A DNA stretch of 33,980 bases from Bacteroidota bacterium (GCA_025356235.1 JANXUL010000010.1:1-33980); one strand, 5' to 3'; counted from the stretch's first letter, positions 16,957 to 25,639 are shown. Made by a program: numbers and translations. The notes: a model not told the origin generated them from the letters alone.

Positions 16957-18918
16957 TTGCAGTTATCTATCATCATAGTCAACTATAATGTCAAATACTT
17001 TTTAGAACAGTGCCTGCAGGCGGTTCTAAAAGGGGTTGAAGGCATTCGGGCAGAGCTGATCGTAGTGGATAATCATTCCACAGATGGCAGTATGGAATAC
17101 CTGCGCCCTCTTTTCCCGGGTATAATATTTATCTGTAACAAAGAAAACCTGGGTTTTGCCAAAGCCAATAACCTGGCATTGGCAAACGCATCGGGAGAAT
17201 ATGTGTTGTTCCTGAATCCCGATACACTCGTGCCGGAAAATGCATTTTCCTTATGCCTTACATTTATGAAGGCCCACCCAAAAGCCGGGGCATTGGGCGT
17301 GCGCATGTTAGATGGCCGGGGCAGGTTCCTGCCGGAAAGTAAGAGAGCATTTCCATCGCCTACGGCTTCTTTTTATAAACTAATGGGATTGGCAGCATTG
17401 TTTCCAACATCCGGATATTTTAATAAGTATGCATTGGGTGATCTGAATGAACATGCTAATCACCAGGTAGCTGTTTTAGCCGGCGCTTTTATGTTTACCA
17501 GGAAAAAGCTGTTGGACGATTTGCATGGCTTTGATGAAGGCTATTTTATGTACGGAGAAGATATTGACCTAAGTTACCGGATACAAAAAGCTGGCTACCA
17601 AAATCATTATTTTGCCGGAACAACGATCATTCATTTTAAAGGGGAAAGCTCGCGAAAGGCGGGACTGAACTATGTAAAGTTTTTTTACGCAGCGATGTTG
17701 ATTTTTGTACAGAAACAGTATACATCCGGAACGGCTAAACTGTTTTCTTATTTCATACAGATAGCCATAACCTGCAGGGCGATCATTACCGCGGTGGAAC
17801 GACTGGTAAGGCCTGTTTTATTTCCCGTTATCGACGGAACTATTGTATGGCTTTCATTGAAAATCGTAAGCCTTTTATGGATCAGTCAAGTACGAAATGG
17901 GAAAGGGTTTGGGTTTGAATACTTGTCGTATGCAATCGTTTTTTTTGCGGGTGTGTTTATTTTATCAGCAGCATTTACGGGCTTGTATGACAAACGGTAT
18001 AAAACAGCTAGAACCTTTTTCGCTGTTGCGTTTGCAGTAGTAAGTATGTTAGCGGTATATTCATTATTGCCCGAATCGTTACGGTTTTCAAGAGGGGTTA
18101 TTTTAGGAGGCGGATTAATGGGAGCCGTTTTTATTTTTTTGCTGCGACAAATCGTAACAGCTGAAAAAAATAATCTGTTTGAGTATGAAACGGAACGTGA
18201 AAAACAAACCATAGTGGTGGGGACGGAAAAAGAATATGGTAAAATAGTAACACTTCTCGAAGAAGTAATGCTTGCGCAAAAGCTACTTGGCAGGATTGGC
18301 GTAGATGCATCGGATAACAGTGCATTATGCAGCTTAAAAAATCTGCAGGCGCTTAGAAAAAAAATCCCTATTGGGGAAATTATTTTTTGTGAAGGTTCCC
18401 TCACACTATCTGAGATCATTGCACAAATGCAGATATTTGCGAAACAGGATATGCGGTTTCTTTTTCACTTATCCGGCACACAAAGCATTATTGGAAGTAA
18501 CAGGCTAACGGAAGCAGGTAAAGTAATCACCCCGTTTATTGAATATCGTATTGCACAACCATACCACAAAAAAATGAAGAGACTGGTTGATGTGGTTTTG
18601 GCTTTGTTATTTCTGGTTACTGCGCCCATTCATTTGATAGTGCAAAAAAAAACGACCACATTTTTAGGCAATGCACTAAGTGTTTTATCCAGCCGGAAAA
18701 CATGGGTTGGATATGCGTCCACATCCCTTGTTTTGCCACCACTTGCCAAAGGGGTAGTAGCACATATAAGCCCCACATCTTTGTTCGGGGCCAGTTTAGC
18801 AGAGAAAGCAGATAAACTATATGCCAAAAATTACGATTGGTGGCATGACATCGTGGTTGTTTTCCGCAATTACCATCGGTTAGGCAACAAATCTCCCCAA
18901 TGCTCCAATAACAATTAA
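16957..18918 (+). CDS. Family 2 glycosyltransferase fused to a reduced polyprenyl-glycosylphosphotransferase-like tail
   Basis: A 653-residue membrane protein. Residues 1 to about 235 form a rhamnosyltransferase-like GT2 domain: SIIIVNYNVK, VVDNHSTDGS (D38), FLNPDT, AGAFMFTRKKLL, and GEDIDLSYRIQKAGY. Several membrane segments follow (about 245-400). A Rossmann-like segment (about 415-520, TIVVGTEKEYG...) is reminiscent of the CoA/nucleotide-binding N-domain of WcaJ-type initiating transferases. The end (about 535-640: KRLVDVVLALLFLVTAPIHL, RKTWVGYAS, LPPLAKGVV, YDWWHDIVVVFRNY) resembles such a transferase but lacks the KFRTM and DELPQ core. It is likely to transfer a sugar in surface-polysaccharide synthesis. 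Start: TTG at 16957 is forced, because an in-frame stop lies 18 bases upstream and no ATG intervenes; the family's usual M-x-LSIIIVNYN begins exactly here. Confidence 0.88.
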   Translation: MQLSIIIVNYNVKYFLEQCLQAVLKGVEGIRAELIVVDNHSTDGSMEYLRPLFPGIIFICNKENLGFAKANNLALANASGEYVLFLNPDTLVPENAFSLCLTFMKAHPKAGALGVRMLDGRGRFLPESKRAFPSPTASFYKLMGLAALFPTSGYFNKYALGDLNEHANHQVAVLAGAFMFTRKKLLDDLHGFDEGYFMYGEDIDLSYRIQKAGYQNHYFAGTTIIHFKGESSRKAGLNYVKFFYAAMLIFVQKQYTSGTAKLFSYFIQIAITCRAIITAVERLVRPVLFPVIDGTIVWLSLKIVSLLWISQVRNGKGFGFEYLSYAIVFFAGVFILSAAFTGLYDKRYKTARTFFAVAFAVVSMLAVYSLLPESLRFSRGVILGGGLMGAVFIFLLRQIVTAEKNNLFEYETEREKQTIVVGTEKEYGKIVTLLEEVMLAQKLLGRIGVDASDNSALCSLKNLQALRKKIPIGEIIFCEGSLTLSEIIAQMQIFAKQDMRFLFHLSGTQSIIGSNRLTEAGKVITPFIEYRIAQPYHKKMKRLVDVVLALLFLVTAPIHLIVQKKTTTFLGNALSVLSSRKTWVGYASTSLVLPPLAKGVVAHISPTSLFGASLAEKADKLYAKNYDWWHDIVVVFRNYHRLGNKSPQCSNNN

Positions 18919-18969
18919 TTATTAATTCATTTCCTTTAGCTTCGTATATTCTTAAATCAGCATCTTACG

Positions 18970-20505
18970 ATGGCCATTCTTGATATCAAGCTTCCCAATA
19001 CTATTTTAAAGGCCTTACGGTTGCCACAGAATAACCCTAGAAGGCAGCAGATTACTGTATTAAAGAAACTTCTCAGGAAAGCAAGGTTTACAGAATTTGG
19101 CCAGCAATACCGTTTCGATGATATACTCTCAAGCAAACATCCCGGAAAAAAATTTCAGGAACTGGTACCCACGTTTAACTATAATACAATTTATAACGAG
19201 TGGTGGCATAAAACACTTGAGGGTAAGCCCGATATCTGCTGGCCGGGTAAGATAAGATATTATGCACTCAGCAGCGGCACGAGTGAGTCTGCCAGTAAAT
19301 ACATTCCCATAACCAACGACCTTTTGCGGGGCAATAAAATTGTTATGATAAAGCAGCTGTTGAGCCTGCGCACGTATGAGGATATCCCTTATAGTTCTAT
19401 CAGCAAAGGCTGGCTTACTTTGGGCGGGAGTACCGATCTGCAAAAAGGAGAGGATTATTATGCCGGAGACCTCAGTGGCATAACTGTAAAAAAAGCCCCG
19501 TTCTGGTTTCAGGCTTTTTATAAGCCTGGGAAAAAAATAGCCAAGCAAAAAGACTGGAACAAAAAACTTGAAGAAATCGTAGAGAAGGCACCCGAATGGG
19601 ATATTGGTTTTTTAATAGGCGTACCGGCATGGATACAAATGTGTATGGAAATGGTGATTGCCCGTTACAAACTCAATAATATTCACGAAATGTGGCCTAA
19701 CCTTGCTTTTTTTGTGCATGGTGGTGTAAGCTTTGAACCCTATAAAAAAGGGTTTGAAAAATTATTGGGTAAGCCCATCACATATATTGAAACTTATTTG
19801 GCCAGCGAAGGGTTTATCGCATACCAGGAAAGGCAGCACGCAAAAGGCATGCGGCTGGTTACAGGCGAACATATATTTATGGAATTCGTTCCTTTTGATG
19901 ATATTAATTTTGATGCGGAAGGCGATATGATTAGCGATCCCGAAGCATTAATGATACACGAGGTGGAAGAAGGAAAAGAGTATGCCCTGCTCATCAGCAC
20001 CGCCGCCGGAACCTGGCGTTATTTAATAGGCGATACCATTAAGTTTGTTGACGTAGAAAAATGTGAGATCGTAATTACAGGGCGAACCAAACATTTTTTA
20101 AGCCTTGTTGGCGAACACCTGAGTGTAGATAACATGAACAAAGCCATCCAACTGGCCAGCGAAGAACTTAATATCAGTATCCCCGAATTTACAGTTGCCG
20201 GGTTACCACATGGTAATTTTTTCGCTCATCAATGGTATGTAGCCTGTGATGATAAAGTGAATGCGGATGTATTGGGAAAACTGATAGACGATAAACTGAA
20301 AGACCTGAATGATGATTATGCAGTAGAAAGAAGAAGCGCCCTGAAAGAAGTAAAACTCCAGGTATTTAGTGAACTTCAGTTCATGGCGTTTATGAAAGCC
20401 AAGGGAAAAGTAGGCGGACAGCATAAATTTCCACGTGTATTAAAAGGAAAAATGCTGGAAGACTGGCAGCGCTTTTTACTGGGAGAAAAAATAGCCGCTC
20501 AATAA
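18970..20505 (+). CDS. GH3-family acyl-adenylating protein
   Basis: A 511-residue protein homologous to plant GH3 acyl-acid-amido synthetases (ANL-type adenylate-forming fold). Landmarks are the ATP-binding SSGTSESASKYIPIT, TYLASEGFIAYQ, LLISTAAGTWRYLIGDTIKF (with the ATP-contacting Asp) and ITGRTKHFLSLVGEHLSVDNM, followed by a small C-terminal domain with KVGGQHKFPRVL. Plant enzymes adenylate a carboxylic acid and join it to an amino acid. The bacterial substrates are unknown, so adenylation and ligation are family inference only. There is no signal peptide, so it should be cytosolic. The cyclophilin gene begins 21 bases after its stop, which makes a likely two-gene operon. Confidence 0.93.
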   Translation: MAILDIKLPNTILKALRLPQNNPRRQQITVLKKLLRKARFTEFGQQYRFDDILSSKHPGKKFQELVPTFNYNTIYNEWWHKTLEGKPDICWPGKIRYYALSSGTSESASKYIPITNDLLRGNKIVMIKQLLSLRTYEDIPYSSISKGWLTLGGSTDLQKGEDYYAGDLSGITVKKAPFWFQAFYKPGKKIAKQKDWNKKLEEIVEKAPEWDIGFLIGVPAWIQMCMEMVIARYKLNNIHEMWPNLAFFVHGGVSFEPYKKGFEKLLGKPITYIETYLASEGFIAYQERQHAKGMRLVTGEHIFMEFVPFDDINFDAEGDMISDPEALMIHEVEEGKEYALLISTAAGTWRYLIGDTIKFVDVEKCEIVITGRTKHFLSLVGEHLSVDNMNKAIQLASEELNISIPEFTVAGLPHGNFFAHQWYVACDDKVNADVLGKLIDDKLKDLNDDYAVERRSALKEVKLQVFSELQFMAFMKAKGKVGGQHKFPRVLKGKMLEDWQRFLLGEKIAAQ

Positions 20506-20526
20506 CCATCTTATAAAACCACCTGT

Positions 20527-21159
20527 ATGAAGAAGCTGTTTCTGCTGTTTATACAAATTTTTATTTTTGCAACCGTTACTCAATCACAGGTTCCCGATAT
20601 ATCCATTCTGAAAATTAAAGCGCCGGCAACATTTAAGGCCCGGTTTAAAACGAGCAGAGGCGAATTCATTATTGAGGCATATAGGAAATGGTCGCCGCTG
20701 GGTGTTGACAGGTTATACCAATTGATTAAAACAGGCTTTTATGATAATACCCTGTTGTTTAGGGTGGAGCGCAACTTCGTATCGCAGTTTGGTATTTCGG
20801 ATGACGAACAGGTAAACCGTTTCTGGGACCCTAAAAAACTAGCCGATGAGACTGCCCAATATAAAAACATGAAGGGTACCATAGCTTATGCCCGAAGCGG
20901 CCCCAACAGCCGGGTAACCCAGATTTTTATTAATATGATCGATAACCCCAAAAACGATACCACGGTAAGGTTGGGCGTAAAAGGGTTTACGCCTATTGCC
21001 AAAGTGATCAAGGGAATGGAAGTGGTTGAATTGTTTACAGACCGCTATGGCAGGGCTACAGTGCCCCAGCAGGACTCGGTTTATAAATATGGTAACCGTT
21101 ATTTTGAAAAACGTTTTCCGGGATTGGATAAGGTCATCTCGGCCCGCATCATCAAATGA
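20527..21159 (+). CDS. Exported cyclophilin-type peptidyl-prolyl isomerase
   Basis: A 210-residue protein with a signal peptide (MKKLFLLFIQIFIFATVTQS). The cyclophilin fold is seen in ARFKTSRGEFIIEAYRKWSPLGVDRLYQLIKTGFYDNTLLFRVERNFVSQFGI by position. The catalytic Arg is kept in LLFRVERNFVSQFG, but the usual FHRV reads FRVE and the GG after Q reads FG, so the active site deviates. MKGTIAYARSGPNSRVTQIFIN matches the M-x-N-x-GS-QFFI region, and GFTPIAKVIKGMEVV the later conserved strand. It is probably a periplasmic folding helper. It lies 21 bases after the GH3 gene on the same strand. Confidence 0.88.
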   Translation: MKKLFLLFIQIFIFATVTQSQVPDISILKIKAPATFKARFKTSRGEFIIEAYRKWSPLGVDRLYQLIKTGFYDNTLLFRVERNFVSQFGISDDEQVNRFWDPKKLADETAQYKNMKGTIAYARSGPNSRVTQIFINMIDNPKNDTTVRLGVKGFTPIAKVIKGMEVVELFTDRYGRATVPQQDSVYKYGNRYFEKRFPGLDKVISARIIK

Positions 21160-21244
21160 TCATCTATTTAATAAAAGATGGGCGGCAACAGTTACAATTT
21201 AAAGATTACAACTTACATTCGGGAATCAAAAATATTCCTCTGTA

Positions 21245-21901
21245 ATGATTGCCCCACTAATTAAAGGATTGGTTCTTGGTGTGCTCCTGGCGATTTCGGT
21301 AGGGCCGATTATTTTTGCTATCCTCAAACAAAGCATCAACAACGGCCATAAGGCCGGGTATTTATTTGTGGCAGGTGTTTCGGCAAGTGATATTTTATTG
21401 GTGGTGGTTTGCAATTTTTTTACATCCCTGTTTGCTGCTGCATTAAACCACCAGGTGATCATTGCGGTAACGGGAAGCACTTTACTGGTAGGTATCGGCA
21501 TCTATACATTGTTCTTTAAAAAAGTAAATACAGATGCGGGCAATAATATCGCCATTAAAGAATATGGCCACTGGCATTTTCTGGCATTTTTCTTATCAGG
21601 GTTTTTCATGAACATTCTTAACCCGGCTGTTTTTATTTTCTGGATTGTGTGGACCACGGCCATTACAGCAGATGCACAAACAGCCACCCATCCGCTCGAG
21701 TACAGAGCCATTGTATTTATAACCTGTCTTGCCTTTGTATTGTTTACAGATATTCTGAAAGTGAAACTCGCTGGTAAGCTCCGCTCAAAACTTACCCCAA
21801 AGATCCTGAACACGATCAATAAAATTTCCGGCATCATACTCATTGGTTTTGGCGTGGCCCTTTGCTGGGGCATCCTCGCGTATGGCGATAAAATAAAATA
21901 G
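21245..21901 (+). CDS. LysE/RhtB-type translocator
   Basis: A 218-residue inner-membrane protein with six hydrophobic segments. The LysE-family N-terminus is present: GLVLGVLLAISVGPIIFAILKQSI, then GHKAGYLFVAGVSASDILLV. The HFLAFFLSGFFMNILNPAVFIFWIVW segment is the typical NP-containing helix, and the last helix is ISGIILIGFGVALCWG. Members export amino acids or related metabolites; the substrate here is unknown. Start: ATG at 21245. It follows the cyclophilin gene by 85 bases. Confidence 0.9.
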   Translation: MIAPLIKGLVLGVLLAISVGPIIFAILKQSINNGHKAGYLFVAGVSASDILLVVVCNFFTSLFAAALNHQVIIAVTGSTLLVGIGIYTLFFKKVNTDAGNNIAIKEYGHWHFLAFFLSGFFMNILNPAVFIFWIVWTTAITADAQTATHPLEYRAIVFITCLAFVLFTDILKVKLAGKLRSKLTPKILNTINKISGIILIGFGVALCWGILAYGDKIK

Positions 21902-21956
21902 GCTTTAACGATATATTAAAGAAAAAATGTTTTGGCATACTCTATCTTACAGGGCG

Positions 21957-22505
21957 ATGAAAAAACTGCTTACCCCAATCCTTTTTATTTTTATTTCACA
22001 AATAGCGTTCTCGCAAAGCGACCTGTTGGTTTTAAAGCAAAGAAATCAGATCATTCAAACATGGGTGCCGGGAAGTTTTATTGATTTTCAGTTCAGTAGT
22101 AAACAATGGATTCAGGGAATTATTAAAACTGTAAGGAATGATTCTATCCTGATGGAAATAATTATCCTGCACCAGGTACCCACGCAATTAGGTTTTTTAA
22201 AAATAGATACCGCCCGGATGGGTCCGTTGAAGCTGCACGTAAAAGAAATATATGGGATGCCGAAACGGCAATTCAGCAGCGGCATCATCAGTAACGGGGC
22301 TTTGTTTCAACTGGGTAGCGGTGCCTATATTTTTCTGAATGTTTTTAATAGCCTTATTCACAAAGAACCGGTATTCAGCGCGAAAAACAGTACGGGCCTT
22401 GGCATTGCCGCGGGCATTTTTGTGCTGGGAAAGATATTGGCATCAACACATAAAACGTATATCACACTTGGCGGAAAGTATAAAATGGAAACGATACATA
22501 TTTGA
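21957..22505 (+). CDS. Small secreted protein of unknown function
   Basis: A 182-residue protein that I do not assign to a named family. The ATG at 21957 gives a clean signal peptide (MKKLLTPILFIFISQIAFSQ); the ATG ten codons upstream (21927) would put polar residues before it and is less likely. The mature part is beta-rich (GSFIDFQFSSKQWIQGIIKTVRNDSILMEIIIL), suggestive of a small barrel. A Gly-rich hydrophobic stretch (SNGALFQLGSGAYIFLNVF, GLGIAAGIFVLGKIL) follows and may be two membrane helices. It ends in YITLGGKYKMETIHI. Proteins with this layout occur in Bacteroidota, but I know no function. It lies 55 bases after the LysE gene. Confidence 0.75.
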   Translation: MKKLLTPILFIFISQIAFSQSDLLVLKQRNQIIQTWVPGSFIDFQFSSKQWIQGIIKTVRNDSILMEIIILHQVPTQLGFLKIDTARMGPLKLHVKEIYGMPKRQFSSGIISNGALFQLGSGAYIFLNVFNSLIHKEPVFSAKNSTGLGIAAGIFVLGKILASTHKTYITLGGKYKMETIHI

Positions 22506-22658
22506 TTAATTACTTATGGCGTAATAATTGAAATAGAGACAACGGTCTGCCATTACGAATTACTGGAATTTGAAGATTGTCCCGCCCTGTTTTGCAAATG
22601 AAATGTTGTGTGTTCACCTTTGTTTGTCAATTATTTTATGAATTGACCGGTATTCCTG

Positions 22659-23084
22659 TCATTTAATATAATTAGGGGACTCGCATTCCTGCCAATATTC
22701 TATAATTATTTTTATAGTACGTTTTAATTTATCAAAGGAGTTTGGCTTGACAAAAAATCCCTGAACCGACTTGGAATATGCGTCAACAACAAATTTTTGT
22801 TCAGCGCTAGTTGAAAAGAATAAATATGGAATGCATTTTATTCTTAAGTCTTCATTTGTATGAATCTTTTCTCTTAATTCTATACCATTCAACCTAGGCA
22901 TATTAATGTCCGAAAGAATAAGAAAAGGTTCAACCGCTGACTTGACTAAGTAATCGAGTGCTTCTTCACCCTCTCCGAAAAATATTATTTCATTATTAAA
23001 AGTAAGTTCCTTAAAAACAGTATTTAAGAGTTCTTGGTCATCCCTATCATCTTCTATTACTATTATCGGTCCGGTTTTATTCAT
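22659..23084 (-). CDS. Receiver-only response regulator (Rcp1-like)
   Basis: A 141-residue single REC domain. The acidic pocket (E11, D12, D13), D59 in ILSDINMPRLNGIELREKI, the FFSTSAE switch and the lysine of FVKPNSFDKL are present. The DDQELLNTVFKEL start and the FVKPNSFDKL end are typical of phytochrome-associated-type single receivers, which usually accept phosphate from a separate histidine kinase. None is adjacent here. The surrounding 22.5-24 kb is richer in A+T than the rest of the window. The start is ATG, with a Bacteroidota-type promoter at 23146-23178. Confidence 0.92.
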   Translation of the reverse strand: MNKTGPIIVIEDDRDDQELLNTVFKELTFNNEIIFFGEGEEALDYLVKSAVEPFLILSDINMPRLNGIELREKIHTNEDLRIKCIPYLFFSTSAEQKFVVDAYSKSVQGFFVKPNSFDKLKRTIKIIIEYWQECESPNYIK

Positions 23085-23145
23085 GTTCTCTACTCTGGTA
23101 AAGTGAAAGGTAAATTCGAGACTATTAAATATAAGCTTTTACATT

Positions 23146-23178
23146 CAAATATAAATTGTATTTTAAGGTAATGCACAA
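23146..23178 (-). promoter_or_regulatory. Likely promoter of the receiver gene at 22659-23084
   Basis: On the minus strand TATATTTG (23153-23146) is an exact TAnnTTTG -7 element. TTGTG (23178-23174) lies 20 bases upstream, close to the TTTG/TTG -33 element. The ATG is 61 bases downstream of the -7 box. Confidence 0.55.
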
Positions 23179-23361
23179 CGACCAGGGGTATAAGCGGTTG
23201 TGAAATAGCTTCATCGCCCTGGCCCACTACTGTTAGATCTGTTACTGATAAAAGACGTGTTGAAGTTAGCCTCAGATTTTAGGGAGTTTACAAACGGCTG
23301 GTAGGATATTTGAAAATCGTCAAGCCACATTAAGGAAAAATATAACATTAGTTTGGTGTTA

Positions 23362-23843
23362 TTATTTCGGCCTGACTGGTATCCAAATTTGTTCTTCCGA
23401 ATTTGGATCATTGTTTTTATACTTGGCTCCCAATATTTCAAAATGTGGTCGGTCGTCGAGGCAATAATCGTTTGATTTAGGTAACCACGTTTCAAAAATG
23501 TAATAAAATATTTTAGTGTCCGTATGTAAACCTTTATAATCAAAAACCGCATAAAGCCCTCTAACTAAAGTATACGTTTCCATTTCATCAGGAACAGTTA
23601 CAAAATCAGCAACTTCAACTGCGGCCCACTTTTCAAATTCTGCATGTAGATTAGAAAAAGTAAAGTCAAAGATTGGGGATACACTTGTATTGAAAATAAT
23701 TCAGTGCCCAAGTTGTTTTTAATTTCTTTTCGTCTTGGCATAAATGACTGCCAAAGTTTAAACGTTTGATTATTGGCTACCGACGTTGTTTTTCGTTTCC
23801 CAATTAATTTCCGTTCAATTAAAAATTCAATTCTTGGTTGCAT
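23362..23843 (-). pseudogene. GyrI-like / AraC effector-binding domain protein, frameshifted
   Basis: Two reading frames together make one GyrI-like small-molecule-binding protein of about 160 residues. The first frame starts at the ATG at 23843 (MQPRIEFLIERKLIGKRKTT, SFMPRRKEIKNN, ELFSIQVYP). The second continues with FDFTFSNLHAEFEKWAAVEVADFVTVPDEMETYTLVRGLYAVF and ends DDRPHFEILGAKYKNNDPNSEEQIWIPV. The break is at a run of four C (plus-strand GGGG, 23675-23678); one extra C would join the frames as VYPPIFDFTFSNL. The joined length, 483 bases including stop, is normal for the family. There is no DNA-binding domain, so it is a stand-alone ligand-binding protein. Either it is a recent pseudogene or the base is a sequencing error. 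Confidence 0.85.
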
Positions 23844-24024
23844 ATTAAATTGTCCTGTAGATTTCAATGTGGCACATGTCTAAAAAATACCGAAAAATAT
23901 AAATATTTATTTTGTAGTTCCATGGTTTATAGAATACATGCCACTTACTTTCAAGGCCTGCTGCGATGAGAGAAACGGAATTCTGCCCCCAGTTTTAGTA
24001 AACCTTTTATTAGTGTTTGCTGGT

Positions 24025-24708
24025 TTATTCTGCAGTCAACAATTGTTCAAAGAAGGCCCCAATATTATTTACTTTATCCACAAAGTGAAGTTCCAAAATC
24101 CAATGTCTTTTGTTTCCGTATTTGTCTGGTTGAAGTATATCATTATGATTGCCTGGGTGTACATCTAAACATAAATCATTTGGATCATCAGGTTGTTCAT
24201 GAGGGAAACGACCTACAATATGACCAGCTATTGCATTTCCAAATTCATAGCCATAGCGTTTTGTAAGACTGGTAACGTAATTAAAATATTCGGCACCAGT
24301 AAGATTGGTTTGTTTAAAATACCAGGCATTCGCTTCGTGCCATGCGGCTTCAATATCTTTTTTTGCTTTTAGTTTCAAAGGGTCGTTGCCTAAAACATAT
24401 GTTCTTCCAAGGTCTGCTTCCCAATCTTTAAAAACAGGATGAAAATCGAAGAACAATATATCATCTTCCTGAATAATCAGGTCAGGGGGGTCTGCAATGA
24501 AAGGTTGTAAGGTATTAATGCCTGTTCTCACAATCTTTTTGTGCCAATGATTTTCAATGCAAAAATCTTCTTTTGCAATTTTTACTATTTCATCGCAAAG
24601 TTCTTTCTCAGATTTCCCGGAAACGATTAATCCTCTTTCCTCTACTGTATAAAATAATTCTTTTGCTTTTTGTTCAGCAAGAATTAATCTTTGTTTTGCT
24701 TCGGTCAT
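24025..24708 (-). CDS. M24-family metallopeptidase-like protein
   Basis: A 227-residue cytosolic protein with the pita-bread fold of creatinase/methionine aminopeptidases. Candidate metal ligands are D88 in FFDFHP, D99 in EADLGRTYV, the His of AGHIVGRFPHE and the Glu of WILELHFVD. A final FFEQLLTAE may supply the last acidic ligand. The protein is short for M24 because the family's usual C-terminal strands are trimmed; related short forms with HWILELHFVD are known in Bacteroidota. The substrate is unknown: it could be a peptidase, a prolidase-like enzyme or a non-peptidase homologue. The start is the ATG at 24708, divergent from mtgA. Confidence 0.85.
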   Translation of the reverse strand: MTEAKQRLILAEQKAKELFYTVEERGLIVSGKSEKELCDEIVKIAKEDFCIENHWHKKIVRTGINTLQPFIADPPDLIIQEDDILFFDFHPVFKDWEADLGRTYVLGNDPLKLKAKKDIEAAWHEANAWYFKQTNLTGAEYFNYVTSLTKRYGYEFGNAIAGHIVGRFPHEQPDDPNDLCLDVHPGNHNDILQPDKYGNKRHWILELHFVDKVNNIGAFFEQLLTAE

Positions 24709-24783
24709 ATTTTTTATTTTTCCATTAAATATAAATCAAATCCTGTTATCAGATTTTCCTGTGATTTAGTATCTTTCCCCAAC

Positions 24784-25506
24784 ATGCCCACCCAACCTCA
24801 ATCACTGCTTATAAAAACCTGGCGGTACACCAAACGCATCCTGCTATGGATGTTCTTTTCCTCATTGTTCTACATCATTATTTGTCGTTGGGTAATGCCT
24901 CCGATAACCATCACACAGATCGGCGATAGTTTTAGCTATGGGTTACACCGCGATTATGTTGGCTGGAACGAGATTTCTTATAATGTAAAATTAGCCGCCA
25001 TTGCCAGCGAAGACCAGGCTTTTCTTGACCACAGCGGCTTTGATTGGGATGCGATAGAGAAAAGCCTCAAACCGAAAAAGAAAGGAAAAAAAACTAAGAT
25101 CCCATTAGGCGGCGGTGCCAGCACGCTTACACAACAGGTGGCTAAAAATGTTTTTTTATGGCAGGGTGGTGGCATCACCCGCTATATCCGAAAAGTACCC
25201 GAAATGTATTTCACCAAAATGATCGAATGGCTATGGGGCAAAAAACGCATCTTGGAAGTATATCTTAATGTAATTGAAATGGGCCCGGGTATTTTTGGTA
25301 TTGAAGCGGCCGCACAAAAATATTTTGGTAAATCTGCTAAAAACCTCACCCGCTCAGAAGCAGCTATGATCATTGCCTGTTTACCCAACCCCAAACGCTT
25401 CAGCGTTAAGCCCATAAGTAGCCGCGTTGCCTGGCGTTACCCACAGATATTACGTGAGATGAATAATATTGAAGATGATGATGATGTGCTGGCATTGATA
25501 AAATAA
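24784..25506 (+). CDS. mtgA: Monofunctional biosynthetic peptidoglycan transglycosylase
   Basis: A 240-residue membrane-anchored GT51 enzyme that polymerises lipid II into glycan strands in the periplasm. One membrane helix (residues about 19-38) is followed by the GT51 motifs: catalytic E76 in AAIASEDQAFLDHSGFD, GGASTLTQQVAKNVFLW, then RKVPEMYFTKMIEWLWGKKRILEVYLNVIEMG by position, and FGIEAAAQKYFGKSA. The length is usual. The ATG at 24784 is chosen; the frame is open further upstream to 24691, but that would overlap the divergent M24 gene and add non-family sequence. A TATCTTTC box (24770-24777) just upstream resembles a -7 element. Confidence 0.95.
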   Translation: MPTQPQSLLIKTWRYTKRILLWMFFSSLFYIIICRWVMPPITITQIGDSFSYGLHRDYVGWNEISYNVKLAAIASEDQAFLDHSGFDWDAIEKSLKPKKKGKKTKIPLGGGASTLTQQVAKNVFLWQGGGITRYIRKVPEMYFTKMIEWLWGKKRILEVYLNVIEMGPGIFGIEAAAQKYFGKSAKNLTRSEAAMIIACLPNPKRFSVKPISSRVAWRYPQILREMNNIEDDDDVLALIK

Positions 25507-25509
25507 AGG

Positions 25510-25600
25510 GGTGAGTGGTGAACGGTGAGTATTGTTGAAAAGGAGCATTTACCTACTACTCACCACTGACAACTCACCATTCACAATCAACATACAATAA
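25510..25600. repeat. Intergenic inverted repeat of the 'GTGAGTGGTGAA / TTCACCATTCAC' type
   Basis: The left part reads GTGAGTGGTGAACGGTGAG. The right part contains CTACTCACCACTGACAACTC and then ACCATTCAC. The two parts are imperfect reverse complements built from stuttering CTCACCA/TTCAC units. It lies directly downstream of mtgA and before the convergent NR-kinase-like gene, which itself carries a similar element inside its coding sequence (25949-26023). Confidence 0.65.
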
Positions 25601-25639
25601 CATGCATTTCTGCACGCAAGCAACCTGACTTAAAGATGA

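Noticed and set aside
22626-22647. Hairpin GTCAATT-ATTTTATG-AATTGAC between two convergent genes
   Set aside because: Weak AT-rich stem with no T run on either side; not convincing as a terminator.
23211-23552. Open frame of 113 codons on the minus strand
   Set aside because: It overlaps the GyrI-like gene in another frame, and the translation has no family character.
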